Source of the DNA: Zoogloea oleivorans
GTDB lineage: Bacteria; Pseudomonadota; Gammaproteobacteria; Burkholderiales; Rhodocyclaceae
NCBI RefSeq assembly: GCF_008107625.1
Contig: NZ_SDKK01000030.1
Coordinates: 1 to 51,252, forward strand
DNA length: 51,252 nucleotides
Reading direction: 5' to 3'
The translations under genes and the position numbers were made by a program. The notes below the pieces were generated by a model. It worked only from the letters and a program-made list of their open reading frames with translations, was not told the origin of the DNA and did no database searches. Positions 39,491 through 48,167 of this stretch are shown here, one piece after another. How positions within the stretch are numbered: position 1 is the stretch's first letter; each line of letters begins with the position of its first letter.

Positions 39491-39739
39491 GAAATCAAGA
39501 TGCGGGGAGTCCGGTGTGGCGAACTCGTCCCAACTCTTGCTGCGCAGCCCTTCGGTGCTCATGTGGTTACGCTGCAGGAGCTCGATGGCCAGAGGATTGA
39601 CCTGGCCAGCCGGGTGGCTGCCAGCGCTAAAAGCCCGAAAACGCCCCTTGCCGATCTCATTAAGGATGGACTCGCCCAGGATGCTGCGGGCTGAGTTTCC
39701 GGTGCACAGGAAAAGTACGTTGTAGATCTTGTCGGACAT
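39491..39739 (-). pseudogene. arsC: arsC 5' fragment (N-terminal part of arsenate reductase)
   Basis: It starts [20 protein letters not shown], containing the phosphatase-type catalytic loop CTGNSAR, and runs to SPHLDF, where the inner transposon begins; a stop follows at once in transposon DNA. GGAG lies eight bases before the ATG, next to the arsA stop. The second half is at 14288-14552. A peptide of about 83 residues could be made but lacks the catalytic Asp region, so it is not expected to work. Confidence 0.93.
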
Positions 39740-39740
39740 A

Positions 39741-41513
39741 TCAAACTCCCTGAGTAGTTTGGCCTTGATTGGCCAGTTCGAGCAGGCGTTCAACGCCAAT
39801 GGGTTCTTCTTTGAGCATCGGTACGACGGCGTAGCGAATCGCATGACGGCTGGCAACGGCCTCGATCTCGATCAGTTCGTTGCAGGCGCGCCGACGTAGC
39901 AGCGGTGAATGAGGGCGTGCGGCTGCCACACTGTTATTGATGACCCATGCCCAAGGCGCGATGCCTGCCCGGCGCAGATCTGCCTGGAGATTGGCGGCTT
40001 CGAGGACCGGCGTGGTTTCTGCCAGGGTCGTGATCAGTACCTTGGTCTGCTTCGGGTCCTGCAGTTGCATCATCGGCGTCGTGAAGTGCATACCCTTGTT
40101 CCCCATCTGCCGGGCAATCTCCCGGTGATAGGCGCCGGTTGCATCGAGCAACAGCAAGGTGTGGCCAGTCGGTGCGGTATCCATGACCACGAATTTCTTG
40201 CCGGCCTCGCGGATGATTCGGGAGAAGGCCTGGAAGACAGCAATCTCCTCGGTGCAAGGCGAACGCAGATCCTCTTCCAGCAGCGCGCGACCCTGCGCAT
40301 CAAGTTGGGCGCCCTTGGTCTTGAGCACCTGCTCCCGATAACGCTCGGTCTCGGCATGCGGATCGATACGGCTGACGGTCAGATTCTCCAGCGAACCATC
40401 GAGGGTTTCCGAAAGATGGGCCGCGGGATCGGAGGTCGTGAGATGCACCGGCAGGCCGCGATGCGCGAGTTCGACGGCAATCGCAGCAGCAATCGTCGTC
40501 TTGCCGACTCCGCCTTTACCCATCAGCATCACCAGCCCGTGACCATCCGCAGCAATGCCATCGACCAGCGTGGCGAGGCTCGGCGCATCCAGGTAGGGAG
40601 CGGCGGAGTCTTGCGCGGCATCGGCTGCGACGTCCGTAAACAGGCTGCGCAGCGCATCCAACCCCACAAGGTTGAAAGGCTTCAGCGCCAGGATGTCGCA
40701 GGGCAAGGAAGCCAGCACGGGCGGAATCGCCGCAAGTGCAACTTGCTCACGGTCGAAAATCGCTTTTGCCAGCGCGTCCTGCGCCGCCTCTTCAGCAGGC
40801 AGCACCCCGTTGATAACGAGGTACTGACGCGTCAACCCAATCGCCGCAAGCTCCTCATGGGTACGTGCAACTTCGCGTAGCGTGGCCTGCTGTGCACGGG
40901 CAACCAGAACGAGCCGGGTCCGCTGCGGGTCCGCCAGGGCATCAACGGCCGCCTTGTACTGGCTGCGTTGTTTCTCAAGGCCTGCAAGCGGTCCGAGGCA
41001 GGACGCATCACCTTTGCCTTCTTCAAGAAAGCCACTCCACGCCCCGGGGAGTTGCAGCAATCGGATCGTGTGTCCGGTCGGTGCGGTATCGAAGATGATG
41101 TGCTCGTAGTCGGCAGTCAGGCTCGAATCCACCAGAAGCGCCGTGAACTCATCGAAGGCTGCAATTTCGGTCGTGCAGGCACCGGAAAGTTGCTCCTCGA
41201 TGCCACGCACCACGTCGTCCGGCAACAATCCGCGCACCGGACCGACAATCCGGTCCCGGTAGGCCTGAGCGGCTGCCTGCGGATCGATTTCCAGCGCAGC
41301 AAGGTTCGGCACCGCAGGAATTGGCGTAACCCGATTGCCAATCTCGATCCCGAAAACCTGGCCTACATTGGAAGCCGGGTCGGTACTCACCAGCAACACG
41401 CGGCGCCCCTGCGCGGCGAGTTCAATTGCCGTTGCGCAGGCAATCGACGTTTTACCGACACCACCCTTGCCGGTAAAAAACAGAAAGTGCGGCGGCTGTT
41501 CGAGGAATTTCAT
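39741..41513 (-). CDS. arsA: ArsA arsenite-stimulated ATPase
   Basis: The 590-residue protein is the usual duplicated form: P-loops [13 protein letters not shown] near residue 15 and [13 protein letters not shown] near residue 330, and two DTAPTGHT signatures. The metal-site cysteines (for example in [10 protein letters not shown] and [11 protein letters not shown]) are present. It drives arsenite export together with a membrane pump, ArsB or Acr3. The ATG at 41513 follows GGGAG; codons from 41543 belong to the arsD overlap. It is directly upstream of the split arsC. Confidence 0.93.
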   Translation of the reverse strand: MKFLEQPPHFLFFTGKGGVGKTSIACATAIELAAQGRRVLLVSTDPASNVGQVFGIEIGNRVTPIPAVPNLAALEIDPQAAAQAYRDRIVGPVRGLLPDDVVRGIEEQLSGACTTEIAAFDEFTALLVDSSLTADYEHIIFDTAPTGHTIRLLQLPGAWSGFLEEGKGDASCLGPLAGLEKQRSQYKAAVDALADPQRTRLVLVARAQQATLREVARTHEELAAIGLTRQYLVINGVLPAEEAAQDALAKAIFDREQVALAAIPPVLASLPCDILALKPFNLVGLDALRSLFTDVAADAAQDSAAPYLDAPSLATLVDGIAADGHGLVMLMGKGGVGKTTIAAAIAVELAHRGLPVHLTTSDPAAHLSETLDGSLENLTVSRIDPHAETERYREQVLKTKGAQLDAQGRALLEEDLRSPCTEEIAVFQAFSRIIREAGKKFVVMDTAPTGHTLLLLDATGAYHREIARQMGNKGMHFTTPMMQLQDPKQTKVLITTLAETTPVLEAANLQADLRRAGIAPWAWVINNSVAAARPHSPLLRRRACNELIEIEAVASRHAIRYAVVPMLKEEPIGVERLLELANQGQTTQGV

Positions 41514-41533
41514 GGTCGTCTCCCGAGGAGATC

Positions 41534-41893
41534 TCAGCAGCACTTGCTGCCACTACAGCAGCCGCCCTTGGGAGCGTCGGCCTGGACCACAAGAACACCC
41601 AGCCAGCGAGCAAGTTCGTTGCGGTTGGGGTAACGTCCGGCCAGGGCTACCTCGCCATCGAGGAGAATCAGCGGCAGGGCTTCCTGCCCGGAGCGCTCCA
41701 GGTAACCGCGCACGATAGCGTTTTCGGCAAAGACGAGAGGCTGCTGGGACAGGTTGAAGCGCTCGACCGTCGCCCCCTGCTGCTTCGCCCAGTCCACGTC
41801 AGCTGAAAATTGCACGAGGGCCTGATCGACGTCGACGCCACACACTCCGGTGCTGCAACACAGGGCCGGATCAAAAATCTGAATGGTTTTCAT
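41534..41893 (-). CDS. arsD: ArsD arsenic metallochaperone
   Basis: The 119-residue protein starts MKTIQIFDPALCCSTGVCG, holding the Cys-Cys...Cys arsenite site of ArsD, and ends with two cysteine pairs (GGCCSGSKCC). It hands arsenite to ArsA, whose gene follows. The order arsD-arsA is the standard one. No oddity. Confidence 0.93.
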   Translation of the reverse strand: MKTIQIFDPALCCSTGVCGVDVDQALVQFSADVDWAKQQGATVERFNLSQQPLVFAENAIVRGYLERSGQEALPLILLDGEVALAGRYPNRNELARWLGVLVVQADAPKGGCCSGSKCC

Positions 41894-41924
41894 TTTGACT
41901 CTCCAACGAAAGTTGAAATATTTA

Positions 41925-42404
41925 TTACGGCAAAAGCGTGCCGATGCGATCGAGCTCAGCCTTCAGGCGGGCGCGATCACCCTGCAGCTCACTCAGCGGC
42001 AAAGCCAGGAATGCTTGAATCCGGGTACGGAGAATCTGGTAGGCGGTCATGAAAGCGGCGTCGATTTCTTCGTCAGTGCCTGTCGCATGGGCCGGGTCTT
42101 CAACGCCCCAATGGGTGCGAAGAACGGGACCGAGATAAACCGGGCAGGTTTCACCGGCAGCGCTGGCACAGACGGTCACGACGACATCGGGGGTGACAGG
42201 GAGGTCGTCCCAGGACTTGCTGTGATAGCCCTCGGTGGCGATGCCTTCCCGCGCTAGAAGCGCCAGCGAACGCGGATGGACATAACCGGCGGGCTTGCTG
42301 CCGGCACTGACCGCATGCCAAGCCATCGGAGCCAGATGGTTGAAAGTCGCTTCGGCGAGAATCGAACGACAAGAGTTGCCAGTACAGAGGAAGAGAACGT
42401 TCAT
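41925..42404 (-). CDS. arsC: Second arsenate reductase (thioredoxin/glutaredoxin phosphatase-type)
   Basis: The 159-residue protein has the catalytic loop CTGNSCRSI, VTVCASAAGETCP in the centre and THWGVEDPA, all family hallmarks. It reduces arsenate to arsenite. Being complete, it can compensate for the arsC broken by the inner transposon, to which it is clearly related but not identical. It lies two bases after arsR. Confidence 0.92.
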   Translation of the reverse strand: MNVLFLCTGNSCRSILAEATFNHLAPMAWHAVSAGSKPAGYVHPRSLALLAREGIATEGYHSKSWDDLPVTPDVVVTVCASAAGETCPVYLGPVLRTHWGVEDPAHATGTDEEIDAAFMTAYQILRTRIQAFLALPLSELQGDRARLKAELDRIGTLLP

Positions 42405-42406
42405 GG

Positions 42407-42778
42407 TCAGGACTTCGCTTGCTTAGGGAGAATCGGGGGAAGCAGTGCATCGGCGCAGGACGATGCTGCGCGTAGATCAACGCACTTTCCGGGGTTGCCG
42501 GAACAGCATTCTTCGGTGAGGTAGGCGATCAAATCCAGCATCAGCGGGATGTTCGCCCGGTAGCGCTGGAACCGACCTTCCTGTTCAACTGTCACCATGC
42601 CTGCATGGGCCAACGCCTTGAGGTGAAAGGACAGACTGGAAGGTGCGATGTCGAGGGCAGACGCGATATCACCGGCGACCATGCCTTCCGGGCCTTGCTT
42701 GACCAGCAGACGGAAGGCCTCCAGGCGCCAGCTGGATGACAGGGATTCGAAAATCGAGGTTGCGGCTTTGGTTTCCAT
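42407..42778 (-). CDS. arsR: ArsR arsenic-responsive repressor
   Basis: The 123-residue winged-helix protein has DIASALDIAPSSLSFHLKAL as recognition region. Cysteines at ECCSGNPGKC near the C-terminus would bind arsenite, a site position different from the ELCVCDL type of E. coli and like that of other environmental ArsR proteins. ATG at 42778 follows GTGAGG and is preferred over 42793. First gene of the ars operon. Confidence 0.9.
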   Translation of the reverse strand: METKAATSIFESLSSSWRLEAFRLLVKQGPEGMVAGDIASALDIAPSSLSFHLKALAHAGMVTVEQEGRFQRYRANIPLMLDLIAYLTEECCSGNPGKCVDLRAASSCADALLPPILPKQAKS

Positions 42779-42780
42779 CG

Positions 42781-42832
42781 CCTCACTATACAACTATTCA
42801 ACAATTATGGAAACGATGCCTGGTCCCGTAAA
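42781..42832 (-). promoter_or_regulatory. Candidate ars operon promoter and operator
   Basis: On the minus strand TTTACG (42832-42827) and CATAAT (42809-42804) are 17 bases apart. TTGTTGAATAGTTGTATAG follows over the expected transcription start, similar in nature to ArsR operators with TTGAAT half-sites. Leader length would be about 19 bases. Confidence 0.45.
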
Positions 42833-43011
42833 ACGGAGCTTTACATGAGCAGTTGGCGACCAAAGGGTCTGGAGCATTTCCGGCTCATTCCCCCTCATAT
42901 GATCAAAGTGATCTTGTGCGATTTGTTCAGTACGCGGGGCGAGATCGAAAACCCTACTGCTGACTTCTTACGAAACGCCTCATGGATCAGAGGTCTTCCT
43001 CGCGGTAATGC

Positions 43012-44706
43012 CTAAAATCCGTCTGGGGTTGGGGCTACTTCGCCTGAATCAGAGTTACGCAACAACGTCTTTTCCGCCCCAGAAAATGGTAAGCCTAGCT
43101 TGATAGCCAGGCGGTAGGCCCAAGTCGCGCGATAACGGCTCTCTTCCTTGCCACCCCGCTTGGGCAAGATTTTTGGTAATCGACGGCACGCGCAAACTTC
43201 GCTCAGGGCACTGTGAGCACAAGAATCCCAATGCCCACCGTTGTCGACCATGCTATCCAGGACTGTCTTCACGTGCGCATCAATGTCGGCGAAGGGGGCC
43301 GGAGCCAAGAATGAAAGTACCATTGTAGATAACGCCCATTCGCCGCCCCGATCCACGTCGACTAACACCACCGGCGGCTTGTCTATGACGTTTATGAGGA
43401 CGACCAAACAGCAACGCGGACGACGACCGATCGTGGAGAATGCGCGGCCCGGCTTCAGCCGGCACAAAGACATGGATATCTCTGTGTCGCTTATTAAATC
43501 CGCCATCATTTCGATGGTTTCCGCCAACGCTTGAAGATCGCCCGTAAGATCCCAAGGGTAGGACTCAAGCGTACGGAATTCGAGGGGATGGATGCGCGCG
43601 CCTCGGCTTTCTCGGCTGACTCCGCCTGTAAATAAAGGTTTTTTCGTCACCGGACTTCCAGTTACTACTTTTTCTTCGGTCGGAGAGTTGTCGTTGACGC
43701 GATGTCGCGACATCCCCCTCTCGCGCCAAATTTTTTTTATTGGCACTTCAATCGTGAATTCCCGAGACTTTGTCCCTACCTCAACGGCCAGTTGACCTGC
43801 CGCCACGCGAGTCCCCCCTTCAGCAGTTGAAATTTCCACGTCAGGCTCCTCTTGGCTTACTTTTGGCTTTCTGGCACCACCTTCGGGAGTAACTAGAACT
43901 GTGTCACTAGGCCTCTGAAAACTGGGGTGTCCATAGCGTAATCGCAAGCATGGAGACGAGCGCCCGGTGAGATGGATGATCTCTAGCACCAGCCAATCTG
44001 ATCCCTGTCTGACCCCACGAAACACCAGTTGTGCCTCAGGAACGTCGGGCAAATCTAAACTGACATACTGTTGCCCAGCGGATTTCGTATAAACGCTATC
44101 CCATGTTCGACGACCTTCGGGGTGGATCGCGAGCCAAGCGAATTCCAAAGCAAGACTCTTGGAAATCGACCGCACGGGCATGTCGGAGGTAAATCTGAGC
44201 GTCAGTTCTTCGTAGATACCAAGAGGCTCGAATTGGTACAAAGTCATCAGCTGGCCCGGCACCATGACCGCGTTGGCCAGCGTTTTGTTGTGCAAGAGTA
44301 GATAACGCACTAGCTCCATCGTCGGAACAAAGATCTCCCCGCAGTCGGTCTCGTATCGAACTATCCTCTGCACCCCGCCTTGGTGCCCAAAAAACGTATA
44401 TAAGCCAGTTGGAATGTCGGCGGAAGTCACTTCCACCCCATTTGCCAAGTTGGAAATGAATGCAGTCTGAATTCCTCCGCGCGACTGCGTATCCAACAGC
44501 AACCCATCTTCAAAGCGCAGCCCTGGAGAAAGCAACGGAAATAGTCCGATGGGCAGCGGCCACATTCTCACCAGCCCGGATCGCAAGCCGTGGGTGACCA
44601 CCCTCAGGAGCCAACTTCCATCCGCGTCCTGCTCCAATCCAACAAGCCAATGAATTTCAAGCGGCTCATCCACCTCGCAGAAGGCGCTGACTGTCAGACG
44701 CCTCAT
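43012..44706 (-). CDS. tnsE: TnsE-like targeting protein of outer transposon
   Basis: The 564-residue product stands where tnsE lies in Tn7, after tnsD, and has similar length (538 in Tn7). Similar blocks are seen: FVPTMELVRYLLLHNKTLAN against the Tn7 IPQLELARSLFL region, followed by EFAWLAIHPEG and YVSLDLPDVP, and a C-terminal part (FADIDAHVKTVLDSM...HWDSC) matching the DNA-binding region. The middle is a low-complexity linker (residues 270-370). TnsE steers insertion into replicating, often conjugating DNA by contact with the sliding clamp. The start overlaps the tnsD stop (ATGA). Confidence 0.75.
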   Translation of the reverse strand: MRRLTVSAFCEVDEPLEIHWLVGLEQDADGSWLLRVVTHGLRSGLVRMWPLPIGLFPLLSPGLRFEDGLLLDTQSRGGIQTAFISNLANGVEVTSADIPTGLYTFFGHQGGVQRIVRYETDCGEIFVPTMELVRYLLLHNKTLANAVMVPGQLMTLYQFEPLGIYEELTLRFTSDMPVRSISKSLALEFAWLAIHPEGRRTWDSVYTKSAGQQYVSLDLPDVPEAQLVFRGVRQGSDWLVLEIIHLTGRSSPCLRLRYGHPSFQRPSDTVLVTPEGGARKPKVSQEEPDVEISTAEGGTRVAAGQLAVEVGTKSREFTIEVPIKKIWRERGMSRHRVNDNSPTEEKVVTGSPVTKKPLFTGGVSRESRGARIHPLEFRTLESYPWDLTGDLQALAETIEMMADLISDTEISMSLCRLKPGRAFSTIGRRPRCCLVVLINVIDKPPVVLVDVDRGGEWALSTMVLSFLAPAPFADIDAHVKTVLDSMVDNGGHWDSCAHSALSEVCACRRLPKILPKRGGKEESRYRATWAYRLAIKLGLPFSGAEKTLLRNSDSGEVAPTPDGF

Positions 44707-46523
44707 GGCAGAGGCACTCTTGGCGAAACGGCCAACTCAAGGGCCGCCTTGACCTCCATCGCCACTTGGCGCGACAAACCGGCTTTGCGCCGTATCCGCC
44801 ACACAGCTAAGCATTGACCGGCATTTTCAAGCTCATGGGCAGCCCAAGCAACGCGGCGCACCTGGAAGCTCGCGGTCGTATCTCGCAAGCGACCAAGTAA
44901 CACCGCCGTATTGGGAAGACGACGAAGATGGCTCGAAAGCCAAATTGGATCTGCGGTCCTGCGGCAGATTTCCGCCAAAGTGACTTTGCGAGGCGGAAGT
45001 TCCTGACGGATTTCTTCGGCCAGATCTGCGACACGCTGCATCCATTCAAGGTCAAGACTTGCCCAAGGGCTGACGACTCGAACTCGGCGGGAGACTTTTG
45101 CCGCAGGCTGATTTGTCACCAACCATTCTTTGTCATGGCGATACAGCCACATGAACAGCGCCGGCTCTAACTTGGATAAAGCGTTGCGACCCAAGTTGGG
45201 GTACTTCTGCTGCAGGTCCATCCATGCCTTGCGGCGTCCTCCTGAATCACAGACCACGGGCATCGATACACTTGCCGCGGCCCAAATAGCATTCAGATTC
45301 AGTTTTGCGGCATGCAGCCGGACCGTGCGGGGATCCACATGCAGCCACCGCGCGGCCTGACGAATGCCGATTTGATCATCAACTAATTGTCGGATCTGCC
45401 GATCGAACTCGGCCCCAAAACGCAAAGGGCGGGGACGGCTTAGGGTGCCAGACGACTGATCAACATTACGAGCATAGGCGTAGCCACAAGCGCATTCGAA
45501 CACGCCCACGATACGGCCACGATTGCGGTGGGTGGCCACCCGCTCGACTAGCAGTTCGCCCTGATGACCGCTCAAAGGGTTGAGACAGGGCCAGGGGCCA
45601 GTCCCAAAGGGTTCGTCACTCACCAAGCCCTTTAAGAATTTCTGAAGCAATATGTTCAGCAAGGGATGTAGTGCCCGGCTAGGCCGCTGTGTGAGCGCGA
45701 CAAGCCAACTCATGTCAGCCAACCCAACATCGGCGAGTAGCGGCTGCAAGGCCAGACCAAAATGGTCCCGAAACCTCTCCTCCAGTTCATTCAGTTTCAC
45801 CCTGCCGGAGGATGACGACAGACCAGCCCTGATCAAGCCGTTCCGATACCAGGTCGCCCATGTCTCCCGATTTCGCGCTTGCGGCATGAACTCCAGCGCT
45901 TGTCGGCAAGCTCGTGCTACCGAAAGCAAGGTCTCATCGTTCTCCAAGGACGTCGGTGCGACCTCCCGGCCACAGTCACAATTCGCGCTGGTTGCCGCAA
46001 TGAAGGCATGTCGGTTTCCAAGTGCAGAAGGGATGCCACTCGATCTCAAGATGACGCCGTGATCCGGGCACAGCAGGGCACCCGGTAACTGATGCGTCCG
46101 TCGCCAATAAGGCTCCCCATGCGTGTTCTCCATCTCAAGCACGCATACTGGGCAGAACCGCAATTGCCTGATACGAGATGCTGCCGATGCAAGACCCAGA
46201 AGCAGATGAAGCCCCGCAAGGGAGCCACCGATCAAAGCCCCCAGCACCCGGCCCCGTATGCCCGCCGGCTGAAATGCCAGGTAGTACGGAAACAGCGTGT
46301 AGTCCACAGCCAATCGCTCTGGACTCATTCCCCATCCAGGAGGTAGGTGTGTAGATAAGTGACCAAGGCTCCCCTGCAGATCCAGCCTTGCAATCACTCC
46401 ACGGCAACCAAATAGATCATCCAAGGTCTGCTTGGGGCTGCTAGAACCAACATGTCGATGGTATCTTGCAAGAAGACTGTAGAGCAACTCGTCGCGATAG
46501 GGCTCGGGGAAATAGACGAGCAT
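44703..46523 (-). CDS. tnsD: TnsD/TniQ targeting protein of outer transposon
   Basis: The 606-residue protein starts MLVYFPEPYRDELLYSLLAR, the TniQ opening, and carries zinc-finger cysteines in RFCPVCVLEMENTHGEPYW with LLCPDHGV. Further C-terminal are HTH-like segments (IGIRQAARWLHVDPRTVRLH). TnsD of Tn7 binds the attTn7 site downstream of glmS; this length fits a TnsD-type sequence-specific protein. Target site is unknown since no flank is present. ATG at 46523 is preferred to TTG at 46532. Confidence 0.85.
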   Translation of the reverse strand: MLVYFPEPYRDELLYSLLARYHRHVGSSSPKQTLDDLFGCRGVIARLDLQGSLGHLSTHLPPGWGMSPERLAVDYTLFPYYLAFQPAGIRGRVLGALIGGSLAGLHLLLGLASAASRIRQLRFCPVCVLEMENTHGEPYWRRTHQLPGALLCPDHGVILRSSGIPSALGNRHAFIAATSANCDCGREVAPTSLENDETLLSVARACRQALEFMPQARNRETWATWYRNGLIRAGLSSSSGRVKLNELEERFRDHFGLALQPLLADVGLADMSWLVALTQRPSRALHPLLNILLQKFLKGLVSDEPFGTGPWPCLNPLSGHQGELLVERVATHRNRGRIVGVFECACGYAYARNVDQSSGTLSRPRPLRFGAEFDRQIRQLVDDQIGIRQAARWLHVDPRTVRLHAAKLNLNAIWAAASVSMPVVCDSGGRRKAWMDLQQKYPNLGRNALSKLEPALFMWLYRHDKEWLVTNQPAAKVSRRVRVVSPWASLDLEWMQRVADLAEEIRQELPPRKVTLAEICRRTADPIWLSSHLRRLPNTAVLLGRLRDTTASFQVRRVAWAAHELENAGQCLAVWRIRRKAGLSRQVAMEVKAALELAVSPRVPLP

Positions 46524-46535
46524 ACAGAGCAATCT

Positions 46536-48167
46536 TCATGCAGCTTCAGGCAGCGCGCCAACGGCGCCGGACGCCCTCAGGGAATCGTATGCTGTCAGAC
46601 CTTGCGGCTTGCCTTCGCTGACAATCCTTCTCAAATCGCCAAGAGGCCATTCGGCCTGCTCCGCCTTCGGAACCTTCTTTGGTCGCCTTGGCTTGGGTGT
46701 TTCTGCCGGAGCCTTCAGTTTTACGCTGATGGCGGCAACTAACTGCAGCGCATCCAACGTGAGATCTTCCGCCAGGGCGTCGCGAAGCATCACTTCGACA
46801 ACGTCAGGTGCCAAACCCAATGCGCCCATTGCCGCACGAACCGATCCAAGCGCGTCGCTAGTCCCTTGCGCACCGTTTTGCACATCTGTTGCCGGCAAGG
46901 CTGGTGGAACCGCCTTACTAAGGTCATTATTCGTCACCGCATCGCCAAAAATTCGAATCACATGCTCTCGGAAAGGCAGCAGATCATCAAACGCGTTAAG
47001 CGCTGCGGTGTCGTTCCTCCTGCACGCATCGATCATGGGTTCGATCAGCTTAAAGTCATCCTTAACGACTTGCCGAAGCAGTGAAGGGTCCAAGGTCTCA
47101 GGGCGTTTCCGGACTACCCGCAACCGGATAGCCTTCATTTGGGCCAACATGAATAACTTGACGACCACATCGATAATTCCTTGGGACGCAACGTAGAGCT
47201 CCTCGCGTAAGTCCTGATCTAGCGGCGTAAATTCCCGCGTCCACTGATATTTCCATAGTCGGTCGACAAAATACCGCCATGTCTGATCGTCCGGCATCCG
47301 CTCCCAGATCATAGAGCCGATGCCGCTTGCCCGTCTCGCCTGCCGAAACTTTCCCTGAAGCAGGCTGACGGCATTATTTGTTCCAATAGCGATCACTGGC
47401 ACGCTAATAGTATTGACCAAGGTAACGAGAAAATTCAGGATGTCCTCAGCATCCATTCCATGCGTGCGCAGCAGATGCTGAATCTCGTCGACAACTAGGA
47501 CACCCAGAGCATGAATGCTTGCGAGGTGCGCCATGCGCTGCATGGCCAGGCCGACAGTGCGAGTGGAAGATCCGTATTTGTCCAGATAGTTCGTGCCCAG
47601 CACACGATCAAGTTCGGCGAAGAAATTTATGCACAACTGAATGGGACCACCCTTTTGAGGGCATTCCACCTTCAGCCAAGTTAGTTGGTGCAAACTGAAA
47701 GGTTTATCGTGGTAAATAACTTGCGGATACTGGGCTAGCGTGCGCTCAATGGCTGTCGACTTACCGATCCCTGAGTCTCCAAGTAACGCAAAACTAGCAG
47801 CACTATTGGGCACAGCGAATCGCCGCGTTGCTAGGTTACCTGTCTCCATGCGCGCAACGCTATTTTGAAGATGGCGCTGGTAATCTCCCTGTGTAGGATT
47901 GCGACCGATGTATCCTTGCCGCACAAGCATGCCAAATCGACTGGCGAGGGTCAGGTGCTGCTCAAGGGGATCAAAATACCTAAAAAGCCGCATGATGCAA
48001 TGCGGCCGCACATGATCGGGAAACTGCCGCTCCCTGGGATCAAAGACCGGCTGCAACAGCAGCCGATCGTAGGTTTCCTTTGTCGACCACAACGGCGGCA
48101 GGGCCGCGATGAATGGATTGTCCTGATACTCCGGCAATACGGCTGGCTGCGCATCACTGTTGGTCAT
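46536..48167 (-). CDS. tnsC: TnsC AAA+ ATPase of outer transposon
   Basis: The 543-residue protein has Walker A LLGDSGIGKSTAIERT, Walker B LGVLVVDEIQHLL and a sensor ISVPVIAIGTNNAVSLL. Its length agrees with Tn7 TnsC (555). It regulates the TnsAB transposase and receives signals from TnsD or TnsE. The start overlaps the tnsB stop by 14 bases. It differs from the inner TnsC in length and sequence. Confidence 0.92.
   Translation of the reverse strand: MTNSDAQPAVLPEYQDNPFIAALPPLWSTKETYDRLLLQPVFDPRERQFPDHVRPHCIMRLFRYFDPLEQHLTLASRFGMLVRQGYIGRNPTQGDYQRHLQNSVARMETGNLATRRFAVPNSAASFALLGDSGIGKSTAIERTLAQYPQVIYHDKPFSLHQLTWLKVECPQKGGPIQLCINFFAELDRVLGTNYLDKYGSSTRTVGLAMQRMAHLASIHALGVLVVDEIQHLLRTHGMDAEDILNFLVTLVNTISVPVIAIGTNNAVSLLQGKFRQARRASGIGSMIWERMPDDQTWRYFVDRLWKYQWTREFTPLDQDLREELYVASQGIIDVVVKLFMLAQMKAIRLRVVRKRPETLDPSLLRQVVKDDFKLIEPMIDACRRNDTAALNAFDDLLPFREHVIRIFGDAVTNNDLSKAVPPALPATDVQNGAQGTSDALGSVRAAMGALGLAPDVVEVMLRDALAEDLTLDALQLVAAISVKLKAPAETPKPRRPKKVPKAEQAEWPLGDLRRIVSEGKPQGLTAYDSLRASGAVGALPEAA

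Noticed and set aside
42840-43011. Possible remnant of an insertion sequence between arsR and tnsE
   Set aside because: The stretch looks like decayed coding sequence but no inverted repeats or family motif could be supported.
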